Assembly (NCBI GenBank): GCA_030248215.1
Contig: JASANG010003454.1
Span: 1 to 64,000 of the forward strand
DNA: 64,000 nucleotides
Reading direction: 5' to 3'
Source: Enoplolaimus lenunculus
Taxonomy: Eukaryota; Nematoda; Enoplea; Enoplida; Thoracostomopsidae
In this document: in pieces, positions 1 to 9,981 of the stretch
How positions within the stretch are numbered: position 1 is the first letter of the stretch
How the letters are laid out: each line of letters begins with the position of its first letter
Program-made: the position numbers and the translations under genes
Notes under the pieces: model-generated
Databases searched by the model: none
The model's input: the letters and a program-made list of their open reading frames with translations, nothing else
What the model was told of the DNA's origin: nothing

Positions 1-18
1 AACAAAATAACCCTAGTT

Positions 19-390
19 CAGTGGCGGATCCAGGATCTCAAAATGGGGGGGCAAAATTTCACAGGTAATAAACATATTTTTGACCCATACTGTAGTGACC
101 CAAATAAGAGGGGGTCCCCATTTTGAGTCCCAATTAATAGGAGTCCGTATCCCTAATAAGAATCCGTAGCGGGCAGAGTCCTTAAACCCTTGTTTAGAGA
201 ACATAAATGTCTATTATCCCTAATTGTAGCGCATAAATGACTCCAGGGCCAAGAAACTTTAAAGCGTGCTTATATTATTGTGTATAAAACAGAGAAATAG
301 ACAGCGTAGAACAGCAATTGACACTATATAATTTTTGTCGAGATGCTGCTGGGGGGGCAGGGCCGGGGTCCCCCTGTGGATCCGCCATTA
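19..390. mobile_element. hAT-like miniature element with 8-base target duplication
   Basis: The ends are CAGTGGCGGATCC and its near inverse GGATCCGCCATTA. CCCTAGTT stands directly before (11-18) and after (391-398), an exact 8-base target duplication as left by hAT transposases. There is no transposase inside, so it is non-autonomous. A piece of a second element (88-275) sits inside it. Related end fragments occur near 29679-29700 (GTGGCGGATCC) and 36700-36715. Confidence 0.8.
88..275 (-). mobile_element. Half copy of the TACTGTAGTGACCC miniature element (family T), nested
   Basis: Begins TACTGTAGTGACCCAAATAAG, the terminal inverted repeat of a family also at 14620, 15975, 45781 and 53845. 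The text matches the inverse of the right half of the 45781-46231 copy up to about position 275; the other half is missing. TA at the outer edge suggests Tc1/mariner-type insertion. It lies inside the hAT-like element at 19-390. Confidence 0.65.
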
Positions 391-545
391 CCCTAGTTGG
401 AGATAGGTATTCACTATATAAGCCGTATTTAAGATTTTCATAATCCCCACGGAACCGAAATCTACCTTCAATGGTTTATTTTCGGCAATTGTTAAGGTTT
501 TCATACTTTACTAATGAAGTCTATTTATTTTTTATCGTCATTTTT

Positions 546-624
546 TAAGGTGTGGTTTTGATATTTGGTTTTAATTTATGTTTTAGTTTTTAGTTTGAAA
601 AAGGTTTAAGAGTGGCAGAGCCAC
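546..624 (+). repeat. 79-base direct repeat, left copy
   Basis: Identical except for one base to 2659-2737. It ends in a small hairpin, GTGGCAGAGCCAC. The pair brackets about 2 kb of sequence unlike its surroundings (one unknown ORF, several hairpins). The left copy lacks the GGACTCCCT stretch that precedes both the right copy and the inverted relative near 60,000, so it is a truncated copy or a recombination product rather than a full terminal repeat. Confidence 0.7.
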
Positions 625-1087
625 CAACATCCCGCCTTCGGCACAGATGCCGACCCTGGCATCGAACAAATTTTATGGCCCTATTTAATGCCTTTTTTGC
701 CGTCGCTAAAAAGCGTAAATCCAGAACAAACTTAACAACAAATAACAATAATAACAAACAACAATTTTTATTTTCATTTTCTTTCTTTTTGTTTATTTTT
801 ACTTGGTTTTAAAGTTTTTGTCCTTCTCACCGAATAACAATAACAGCCCCATACCGCGACCCACGACAAAACTGCCAATGCGTCCAAAAGTCCAAATACA
901 TTGCGTACCAGCGCACCCCAGCACCCATATTATCATTACCCCCAAACCATCACCTAATTAACCCCTAATGTAGTCAATCCACCGTAACATACCCAGCGTA
1001 CCAGTCATGCCCCAGCCCCCCCCGTAGCATTACCCCCGAAACATCACCTTAACAAACCCCAGATATGAAAGTCTCTTACCCGTTTCC

Positions 1088-1507
1088 TTAAAAAATGACG
1101 CCGCGTATATTTCGGCGTCCCCCTTCATAATACGCATCCAGTTCCTCTTGCGTCACCCATTGGTTTTCACGTCCCAACGATTGCGACGTCCGTTGTTGCT
1201 GTTGTTGCCGTCGCTCCGATTGGCGACTTTCTCGAATCGCCTGGCGTACATTCTCCACCTGCTGGCTGTAGTAACCGCGGCCGGGCACCATTTGCGGTTG
1301 TCCCATTTGACCGCCAACCCGTACCGGGTACCGCTCGTCCGACACTTGCCGGGCGCGATGCCGTACCCCTGTCGTCCCAGAGGGTGGACTTCCAGCCACC
1401 CCCTGCGTTGCCGTTCCAGACCCTCGGTACCCAGGCGCTGTTTGTGATCGCGCAACCGATGCACTATACACCGGATTCGCCTGCCTCCGTCCGATTTTAC
1501 TGACCAC
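1088..1507 (-). CDS. Unknown low-complexity, Q/R-rich ORF inside an unclassified repeat
   Basis: An open frame of up to 139 codons on the minus strand, markedly more GC-rich than the window average. The product is rich in G, S, T, R and Q, carries a five-glutamine run (ERRQQQQQR) and ends in a charged stretch with EELDAYYEGG. No signal peptide, membrane segment or recognisable domain is seen. A competing minus-strand frame (1153-1608) is also open, so coding is not certain. It lies between the 79-base direct repeats, and the hairpin cluster (1839-1982) would be upstream of it in its own direction. It could be part of a mobile element's structural gene or a chance ORF in GC-rich DNA. Confidence 0.3.
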   Translation of the reverse strand: MVSKIGRRQANPVYSASVARSQTAPGYRGSGTATQGVAGSPPSGTTGVRHRARQVSDERYPVRVGGQMGQPQMVPGRGYYSQQVENVRQAIRESRQSERRQQQQQRTSQSLGRENQWVTQEELDAYYEGGRRNIRGVIF

Positions 1508-1838
1508 CGACCACCATTTAAATCAGCATCGAGACCGTCGTGGTCACCATGTGAGAAGTTCGTGATTTTGACTAAGCCCGGTATCCTGTATCCTTTTATG
1601 CAGTTCATATTCTCGATGTATGCTTATCGCTCTGATTCAGTAAACGCGGCCGGTATATATTTATTAAACCCCAACCCAAATCCTGTATAAGACCGAATAT
1701 TACAACACCAGTAAATTACAGGTTATGTAATTTAACTGGCAACCTGAGCCGGAATCCTTAACGCGGACGCCTGAATCTGTTTAATCCAGCCACTGGCTTT
1801 ACCGTTACCAATATTTTACTGTTTCCAAGAATCCGTGC

Positions 1839-1982
1839 AATTCTAACCCTGTTAGAATTACACCCTGATAAACCGTGCACTCTAACCCCGTTAGAGTTAC
1901 ACCAAATTTCCGACCAATCTAACCCCGTTAGATTTGGCCAAGCCGTTGTAGAATAATAAATCTAACCCCGTTAGATTTATTA
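1839..1982. repeat. Cluster of four hairpins with common core CTAAC-CCY-GTTAG and covarying outer stems
   Basis: Four palindromes in 144 bases share a 5-bp inner stem CTAAC/GTTAG and a 3-base loop (CCT once, CCC three times): 1839-1859, 1879-1897, 1916-1934 and 1954-1982. The outer stem differs in each copy (AATT/AATT, ACT/AGT, AAT/ATT, and TAATAAAT/ATTTATTA), yet both sides change together so pairing is kept. Total stems are 9, 8, 8 and 13 bp. Further short-loop hairpins follow: GACACCCA/TGGGTGTC near 2320, AGCACCA/TGGTGCT near 2440 and GACATAGC/GCTATGTC near 2455. Function unknown. Confidence 0.8.
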
Positions 1983-2079
1983 CACTACGTTTCCCAGGTT
2001 TCCCTAATATTCCCCAAGTTCACCTTAACACATGACACCAGTATTCTATAGTGGGTTTACTGCGCCCTGCGAAATTCCG

Positions 2080-2737
2080 TTAAATCCGTAACACCGTGGT
2101 TTCCTTCACATCCTATGCCACCGTGACTATACTTAAACTAATTCAACTCGACCTACTTACCAAATATCGCCTTCACGCCAACCGTACTAAGTAATTTCAA
2201 ACGCAAAATCCGTATAACGCAACTACAAAAATATCCGTCAGTTTTCACCAGCTATGAGTACCAGAATGATTCCAGTCCTGGCTACCCCCTTTGCATCTCG
2301 ACCTCATTTGCATTTCGCCGACACCCACAATTGGGTGTCCGCTATGCGGTTGAGGTCCAGAGCCACACACCCGGAATAACACTTTACCTACAACAACAAC
2401 AACAATAACATGTACGACAACCAATTAGCAAGCACCATTTTGGTGCTGACATAGCCTAGCTATGTCCTTTCCAGCAAATACGGCCAACGAGATATGCAAT
2501 AATATTCAACAACCATTCTACGGCCACGCAGGGCCCAGGTAAGTTTGACATTGCGGACACAGCCGCCATAGCATAGTTTTACTAATTTCTACGCCTTGTA
2601 GCAACGCCTAAGCCTAACTTAAGTTCTAAGAGAGACTAGGTGGAGCCAGGGACTCCCTTAAGGTGTGGTTTTGATATTTGGTTTTAATTTATGTTTTAGT
2701 TTTTAGTTTGAAAACGGTTTAAGAGTGGCAGAGCCAC
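2080..2737 (+). repeat. Unclassified repeat R1, right copy (possible LTR)
   Basis: It ends with the 79-base repeat (2659-2737). It shares several blocks with the inverse of roughly 59950-60560: the block beginning GGCCACGCAGGGC, GCGGACACAGCCGCCA, the AAGTTCTAA...GAGACTA region and GGACTCCCTTAAGGTGTGG. The 60-kb relative has AATAAAGC just before that block, which would fit an LTR polyadenylation site. A short CAA run lies near 2391-2405. Family not recognised. Confidence 0.45.
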
Positions 2738-3036
2738 GTACAGGAGCCATCATGAACCACGGTATACTTTATTACTCTACTAATACCGCATTTCGGATCC
2801 CATACCCGTTTTTCAAAAAAAAACCGTTGACTAAACTATGCAGGAGAAGCCTTTAAATATCGCTCCAATTTAGCCCTCCGTATCCTTGAATCACTGTATA
2901 TTCGGGAATGTACGCCAAAAATCAACGTTCAAACCAATTATAAATTTCACTCTTTCAAATAACATCTGTGACGCCGTTGCTATTTTAGTTTCGTTGCAAT
3001 TATTTTGTTGCCTTTGAAATATGTCAATAACTTAGT

Positions 3037-3041
3037 GCAAC
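3037..3041. repeat. Target duplication GCAAC, left
   Basis: GCAAC precedes the left LTR and is repeated directly after the right LTR at 9157-9161. This 5-base duplication fixes the outer edges of the Ty3/gypsy element. Confidence 0.75.
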
Positions 3042-3423
3042 TGTAGCGTATGCTAATGTAAATATTCAAAATAGTTTATTACCTGCCTTCATATTTAATC
3101 AATGCCAGTTTCGTTCTGGCCAGTATTTTTGTTGTACATGGGTGCTGTATACCAGCCATTTGCTAATATCTTTGATAGGCTGTTGTATTTACTATTATTG
3201 TTTATACTTCAGTTGAAATAAACAATAAATGCTCATATTGTATTTACATTTTGATGGTCTAATTGATCATTTAGCGTAGTAATCAGCTGGGGGGATATGC
3301 TGTAGCAGTGTAGCCGTAATAATCATATTGTCCGTTTTGCCCCCTTTGCATTCAGTGCAAATGTTAGCCTCACAATTGTTAATTGCGTTAACCGTCATAA
3401 ACACTGGAATGAGCACGCCGTAT
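3042..3423 (+). repeat. Left LTR of the Ty3/gypsy element
   Basis: 382 bases aligning with 8770-9156. It begins TGTAGCGTATGC and ends near GCACGCCGTAT. AATAAA motifs lie around 3217-3228. The tRNA-Trp primer site begins two bases after its end. Confidence 0.85.
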
Positions 3424-3839
3424 ATTGGTGACCCCGACGTTCGACTGATCACATATTGAAGTGCAATGCGGGCCGTCATTTTCGCTACAATTTCGGTGAT
3501 TTCCATGTTATGCCTGGACGTTCTGGGCTGTCAATTGCGACACTGGCGAGCGTCAAGAGAGGTCGTTTGCCGTAGTTCACAGGCACAATTCAAGCAGTCC
3601 CTGATGGAACCGCACCGAGGAAGCAGAAAACATACAGTAAATTTGAATTTATTTGTGATTATGTTTTTTTGTATATATTCGTGCTTTCTTGCGTATGTCG
3701 AGCCTCTTTCCAAAAACAGGATTACAATTAATTTTTATTTCTAATGAGTTAAGTGTAACACATGCTTCTATTTCACCGAGGAACCTCAAGCTTAAACGAG
3801 TTAGGTTTGAAATTCTTAATATAGAAAACTTGGGGCCAA

Positions 3840-4260
3840 TCACGAATCCGCTCTGCGTCTTTTGCTGATAATTGCGGGGGACATGGAAACCAACCCGGGT
3901 CCTGCTGTGTTGCATGGTGATGATGTTCTCCAGGCTGTTGTTTCTGGCCCACTTTATTATTTCAAGAAGAGCGACTTCCAAGCCCATGTGTGTCGTATAT
4001 CATTGTCAGCTGAGGTGGAGTCTGTTTTACAGAAATTGTTGTCGTGTAGTAAAAAGGTTGCCGCTGCTACGCACTATATTTACGCTTATTGAGTTCGGAA
4101 CGGGATGACGTTCGACGCCCATTATTGTGACGATGGTGAATTCGGAGCAGGTCGTCGTCTTCTAAGCGCTATTGAATTGGCAGGGGCGATGAATGTGGTC
4201 GTTATTGTGTCCAGGTATTACGGTGGCGTGCATCTTGGCGCCCGCCGATTTCGTATTATT
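3840..4260 (+). other. 2A-like peptide and IMPACT-like domain in the 5' part of the LTR element
   Basis: Around 3852-3905 one frame reads a hydrophobic leucine-rich run followed by GDMETNPGP, matching the ribosome-skipping 2A consensus D-x-E-x-N-P-G-P. Frame 4105-4260 separately reads 52 residues including DDGEFGAG, NVVVIVSRYYGG and LGARRF. These match the core of the IMPACT/UPF0029 domain (DDGE..AG, VSRWYGG, LG..RF). 2A-like peptides are known mainly from RNA viruses and non-LTR retrotransposons; IMPACT is a host translation-control domain binding GCN1. Their presence before gag suggests capture by the element or an inserted fragment of another. Treated as fossil sequence. Confidence 0.65.
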
Positions 4261-4699
4261 TGATTGATGGCGCGAAATATTCTAGATTCTATTGAAAAAC
4301 CTGTTGTGTTTGTTCACCCCCCAGAATCAAAAGTTGCTCGGGATCCTCTCAAAGTGGTGAAATCAAGATTGCTCGACTGAGTGGTCCGGCCAAATACAGT
4401 CAGCGAAAGTGGTTAATGAGTATATTGCTATTAAAATGTCACACCGCAAAGTTGTAGCTAAGTGGTCAGCTTGTCTTCAGCCACACATGGGGTCGCCCAG
4501 AGTTAAATGCAGTTCGGCAGGCTGGTTTTCCGTTAATACGTTTCCGGTGGTTGTGTCGCTAACAGCTCGTTTTTATGTTTTGTTGTTTATTTTTCCGTAC
4601 TGTTTTTTCTTTATTTTGAAACGGGTAAGCTAAATTCGATATATCCCAACTATATTCTGATTTTAGTAAAGAGTGCCTCGCTAAGGCATTACAGTTATT

Positions 4700-5562
4700 G
4701 TGCGAGGACGATCTAGACTTTCAAATGTCAGCTACCAAGCGACTGATAGCAGATGCGCTAGCACAATCCCCCATGGTGCTGTAAGGCTAGCTATTCAATG
4801 TTCTTCCAACCCGATTCAGCAATTGGTAACGGGTCCTCCGCCGACCGAAAGAGGACGCTTACCAAGGATCTCCGAATTTCATGGGCGTGATGCTAACGTT
4901 TGGTTTGCGCAAATTGAACCACTTTTAGATGGATTATCGGACACATTGAAACGTAATGCTCTGTTGAATGCGTTGTCAACCAATATGTTGATTGATAGAG
5001 GTGCTGCAGCAACTGACGGTTATGATTCAATTAAAAAATGTGTGTTGAAATTTTCCGGTCAGAGCCAGGAAATGCAGTTGCGTGAGTTGCTCAGCGAACA
5101 AACGTTGCGGACCGGAAGCCTTCTGTGGCGCTGCATCATCTCCAGCGGAAGGCGCCAGATAATCCAGAATTCGTAAAGCTGCGTTTCATGGAAATATTAC
5201 CTGAGAGGGTACGCATTGCTTTCACCTTAATGAAAAATAGTCCTATAGATAAGCTGGCTGATTTGGCTGACAAGATCATAGAGCAAATTCCTAATGATTC
5301 ATTTTCGGCTGCTGTTGTTCAAGAACCGTCGTCGAGCGACCACCTTGAAAAAGCGATTGCGCAGCTCACAGCCCAAGTCAGTTCTCTGGTCGAGTTAAAT
5401 AGATCACGACCCATGTTTAAAAGAAAGCATACTAACGGTAGGATGCATTATAAAGGGAAACGAAATTTTCAGTTAAGCCGGTCTGCTTCACGTCCACGTT
5501 GCTCCGCAGCAGACAGCTTTGTTACTATCACGAAAACTTCGACCAGCCAGCAAAAAGTGTAG
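4700..5562 (+). other. Gag-like region of the Ty3/gypsy element
   Basis: Fossil coding region. Residues such as RISEFHGRDANVWFAQIEP match the start of the capsid region common to invertebrate Ty3/gypsy Gag proteins, followed by leucine-rich helical text (EILPERVRIAF, DKLADLADKIIEQ) and a basic tail. Broken; see the parent element. Confidence 0.65.
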
Positions 5563-5599
5563 GCAACGTGTTACTGGATAGTAAAAACTCCGGGAAAAG

Positions 5600-8356
5600 G
5601 ACGTTCTGCGGTTTCGGAGCGACAGAAACCGGAGCGCACACTATAAACGTCGCAATTCTCGAAATTGGTAACATATTGGATGGTACAGGTAGTGTTAAAA
5701 GCTTTTTTCCAAGAAGTTTCGCAGGTAATGCGACTTCCCAAGTTGAAAGTCCGATATGTTTTGCTGCAAATGGAACACCCGTTCCAACTTACGGCACGAG
5801 ATCAGTAAAGTTTTGCATTCCAGCATTGAATGGGCGTCAGTTTTTATGGAAATTCATAATAGCAGATGTTTCACAACCCATTCTTGGTTTTGATTTTTTG
5901 AGTCAGTATTACCTGCAGGTTGATTGCCGTAATCGGTGCCTAGTGGAGTCTAATTCTGGCATCCGCACTGTTTACACGGTTAAATACCCTACTACAAAAG
6001 AGGTAGTTTTCATTCAGCAACACCCAAGCGTCTCTCCTTTAACATTTTGCATGAAGCCGGTGGCGACCATGTGGGGACTATCGCTTGTTGAACAAGTTTA
6101 CTATTCCCGATCGGTATCCCATGCCGAATATTGGGGACTTCACCAATCGTTTAGGCAGGTGTCGAATTTTTTCCAAGATGGATCTGGTGTCCGCCTACCA
6201 TCAAACACCTGTTGTTAAGGTTGATCAAGAGAAAACGGCAACAACGACATCATTCCACCTCTTTATATATTGACGGATGCCTTTCGGATTGCGCAATGCT
6301 GCGCAAACTTTTCAGCGCATGATGGATACAGTTCTGAACGATTGTCCATTTGCTCTGGCATATTTGAACGATGTGCTGGTAACGAGTGCGGAGGTCTCCC
6401 AACATCTTGAACATTTACGCCAAGTTTTTGTTCGTTTACATAAAAACGGATTTCGTCTCTAACGGACGAAGTGCGAGTTTATGGTGTTCAAAGCGAACTT
6501 TATTGGTGTGGAAGTGACAACAAACGGATTTCGCTCATTAGTGCAGAAGATTGATGCAGTTGGCTCGTTTGAGAAACCTACTACGGTGAAAAGTTTACGC
6601 AGATTTATAAGTATGGCCGCGTTTTATCATCGCTTGATTCCCATGTTCTCGGAAATAGCTGCTCCACTCACTGACTTGACGCAGAAAACGAAGAAGGGTA
6701 CCAATTCACTTTTACTATGGAGCGAGCAAGCTAATCACGCTTTTGTTAGCCTGAAGAAAGCATTGCAAAACAGAGTGACACTGAACTTTCCGATTGAAAA
6801 TGCCGAGCTAGAAATTGCCACGGATGCATCGAACGTGGCAATTGGAGGCGTTCTAAATCAAGTCGTCAAAGATCAGCATCAACCGCTATCGTTTTTCTCA
6901 CGAAAGTTGACAAACAGCGAACGTAAAAACCTACATTTGACCGTGAACTACTTGCAAACCTACGCTACGCTTAGGCATTTTAATTGGTTAGTGGGCACGG
7001 AATTCACAATTCGAACAGATCATAAGCCAATTGTTCATGCATTAGGTACGAAAAATGCAACGCCGCAACAATCAAGACGGCTTTTTTATATCTGAACATA
7101 ACTGTGTAATCAAACATGTCTCAGGTGCCCACAACATAGTAGTAGACGCATTATACCGCTCTGAGTGTTCCGCTGTTGCATCCACTTGTGACGAGGTTAT
7201 AGCCGACGCTCAAATGCAGAATTTAAGTTTCCCGCGTTTAAACGGAGAACACTCATTTGTGATGGTACTACTAGGGATAACAGAAGGCACTTATCACTAA
7301 TTATGCGAAAGCAAGTTTTTCAGGAGCATTATGGGGTCTCTCACGCCGGTCCAACGGCAACACTCATGCTGATTGCAGAGCGTTTAACGTGGCCGGGTAT
7401 GAACAGAGATGTGAAGTCGTTTAGTAAAGAGTGCCAACAGTGTCAGAAAAACAAAATAGGACGGCATACGCACAGTCCTATAGGCACGATACCAACTTCA
7501 TCTCGATTAGATACTGTCCAAATTGACCTTGTTGGTCCCCTACCTTGTTCAAACGGGTATTCATATTTAGTTACTGTTAGTGACAGGTTCACAAGATGGC
7601 CGGAGGTCATACCCGTTTCGGACATGTCAACATACACGGTAGTCGATGTTTATCAAAACATTGGAAAGCCGTTTCGGTGTATCACGTGTTATTATTTCAG
7701 ATCGCGGATATCAATTCAAATCTGCACTCTAGTCCGAGTTAATGCGCCAACTAGGAATAACAAGAAAACGGACAACAGCATATAATCCGACCTGCAACGG
7801 AGCCGTAGAGCGGTTTAATCGATCCCTTAAGGCCACATCGCGTGCACGTTGTAATTCTACAGACTGCTAAGCACCTTCCTTTGGTACTTTTGGGTTTACG
7901 GTTTGCAATCGATGATAACGGGAGTGCCCCAGCTCATATTTTATATGGCAAATCCTTGGACTTGCCAACCACGTTTTTTTGTCCGAGACTCCACAGTTTT
8001 CCTATTGTTCGCGTAATTTTCTTGACCCGTTTTTAGCTGCTGTTAATAAATTTTCAGCTTCGAACCGCACGCACAATGTCCTATACTATGTCCAAAAAGA
8101 CTTACACATAGCCCGATATGTTTGGCTCAGGGTAGAGGTCTCCGAAAAATCGTTGGCACCACGATTTACCGGGCCACATGAGGTGATCAATCGATACGAA
8201 AAAACGGTTGTTATCAGGCAGCGAGGGGCGCTCAGTCGTGTTTCAATTGATCGGATGAAGCCCGCGTTCCTGGGTATCGAAAATGATGGGGGTACACCAG
8301 TAACTAACAAGAAAAATATAAGGAGTGTTAACGGAGCACAGTTAAAAATTACGTGA
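5600..8356 (+). other. Pol region of the Ty3/gypsy element (PR-RT-RH-INT)
   Basis: Fossil coding region in Ty3/gypsy order. Reverse transcriptase is marked by SKMDLVSAYHQTP (about 6170-6215) and MPFGLRNAAQTFQRMMD (about 6277). RNase H is marked by ATDASNVAIGG and FTIRTDHKPIVHAL. Integrase has GVSHAGPTATL, CQQCQKNK, and QIDLVGPLP at the start of the catalytic core. A chromodomain was not recognised. Broken in several places. Confidence 0.85.
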
Positions 8357-8769
8357 AATTTGAATGAGCGCGCTCACAGAAGGAAAAGTAGTTTTAGCTA
8401 AGTACGAATCCAAACGGTACACCGCTTCAGGGGGTTAAACGAAGTAAAAATTCAGTTGCGGTTCAGTTTTTCATACAAATCAGTATGGTTTTGTGCCCGA
8501 AGCGGCTGTATCAATGTTCACTTTTCACTCGCAAACCCAATCTAGTAGCTCACGTTCTGCTTTTGTTTGGTAGAGAACAAAATTGAATCCGGGAAACATA
8601 ATTTTGAGCAGATTGAATCGCGCCAAATTAAAACTTTTGATAAAAAACATGTTACTTTCAGCCCGGACGATAATTTTATTGAGCTCATTGTGAATCGTAA
8701 ACGAACTCCGGCCCTTAGTTCAGTTTCTAGGTTGGTCCAAGGGTGCTCCGCACTAAACTCAGTGGGTTA

Positions 8770-9156
8770 TGTAGCGTATGCTAATGAAAGTATTCAAATA
8801 GTTTGCTGCCGCAATATTAGCTACCTTCCCATTTAATCAGTGTCAGTTTCGTTCTGGCCAGTATATTTGTTGTACATGGGTGCTGTATACCAGCCATTTG
8901 GTATTATATTTGTTAGGTTCTTGTATTTACTATTATTGTTTATATTCAAGTTGAAATAAATAATCAATGCTCATATTGTATTAACATTTTGATTGTCTAA
9001 TTGATCATTTAGCATAGTAATCACCTGGCGGGATCTGCTGTAGCAGCGTAGACGTAATAATCATATTGTCCGTTTTGCACCTTTTGCACGGAAATGTTAG
9101 CCTCACAATTGTTAATTGCGTTAACCGTTATAAACACTGGAATGAACACGCCGTAT
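8770..9156 (+). repeat. Right LTR of the Ty3/gypsy element
   Basis: 387 bases aligning with 3042-3423 and carrying several small insertions and substitutions. The target duplication GCAAC follows at 9157-9161. Confidence 0.85.
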
Positions 9157-9170
9157 GCAACATCATATTG

Positions 9171-9204
9171 ATACATACATACATATATATACATATATAT
9201 ACTT
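9171..9204. repeat. Microsatellite (TACA/TATA)
   Basis: Runs of ATACATAC followed by TATATACATATATATAC, just after the LTR element. A simple repeat. Confidence 0.8.
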
Positions 9205-9438
9205 TTTATATATTACCGTTTAAGAGGCTTATAGCTGATTTCAGCAAAACTGTCAATGTTTCTACTTTGTTTGAGGATCATATGTGTGTTCACAATATTA
9301 TTAGCGTATGACACAGATATAATCCGTTATTTTGCAATAAATTTGAGCTCATCGTTTTGTGGAAACATTTCTCAATTGTTTGTAATACTTTGAAAATTGT
9401 GCGCCTACAGCGATTGAAACTCACGACCATAACGGTTA

Positions 9439-9981
9439 ATTAACGTTAAGTTCCTATCCAAACATGCATTTTAATTTTAAAGTAAGGCTAATAAACTATT
9501 AATTTGTAAGACTGGGGTACTGTTGATCTTCGTTTGATTTGACCATCAACTTTTGCAAATTGAGTAGTACTTGAAGGGTAAGTTCGGCAGTTTTAATATT
9601 TTTCTGATTTACATTTACTAATTAATGTTAAATTAAAGTCCAAGCATACATTTTAATTTAAAAGGGAAGAAGCTACTATGTCGTATGATTGGGGTACTGA
9701 ATATTTCCGTTTGATTTGAACATCAACTTTTGCAAACTGGGCTGTATTTGAAGAATAAGTTGGGCAGTTTAATTAGTTTTCCAATTTCCATTTACTTATT
9801 AATGTTAAATTCATGTCCAAACATACATTGCAAATTTAAAGTGAGGCTTATAAGCTACTAACTTTTAACATTGGGTACTGTATATCTTCGTTTGAATTGA
9901 GCATCAATTTTTAGAAACTGAGCTGTACTTGAAGTATAAGTTGCACAGTTCTGTTATTTTTTAATTTCCATTTACTTATTA
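9439..9981 (+). repeat. Satellite of about 180 bases, three units
   Basis: Units begin ATTAA(C/T)GTTAA at 9439, 9621 and 9798, giving lengths of about 182, 177 and 180. Shared landmarks in each unit are AACATRCATT, GGGTACTG, TTTGATTTGA-like text, CATCAACTTTTGCAAA and TTTACTTATTA. The array stops at the 2.45-kb insertion and resumes at 12436. Units differ by roughly a fifth of their bases. Confidence 0.8.

Larger units (their letters stand above)
3042..9156 (+). mobile_element. Ty3/gypsy LTR retrotransposon, CsRn1-like, degraded
   Basis: A fossil element of about 6.1 kb with both LTRs and a 5-base target duplication. Parts in order: left LTR (3042-3423); primer site TGGTGACCCCGACGT at 3426-3440, complementary to the 3' end of metazoan tRNA-Trp, as known for the CsRn1 clade; a 2A-like peptide and IMPACT-like stretch (3840-4260); gag-like region (about 4700-5560); protease-like and reverse transcriptase regions (about 5600-6700, with SKMDLVSAYHQTP); RNase H (about 6790-7050, with LEIATDASN); integrase (about 7300-8300, with a zinc-binding HxxxH/CxxC module); right LTR (8770-9156). 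The coding part is broken in many places, roughly ten. The LTRs differ at about one base in ten by eye, so it is not recent. Confidence 0.9.

Noticed and set aside
1839-1982. CRISPR array or simple tandem repeat
   Set aside because: The units are individually palindromic with different flanks and irregular spacing, and the genome is eukaryotic.
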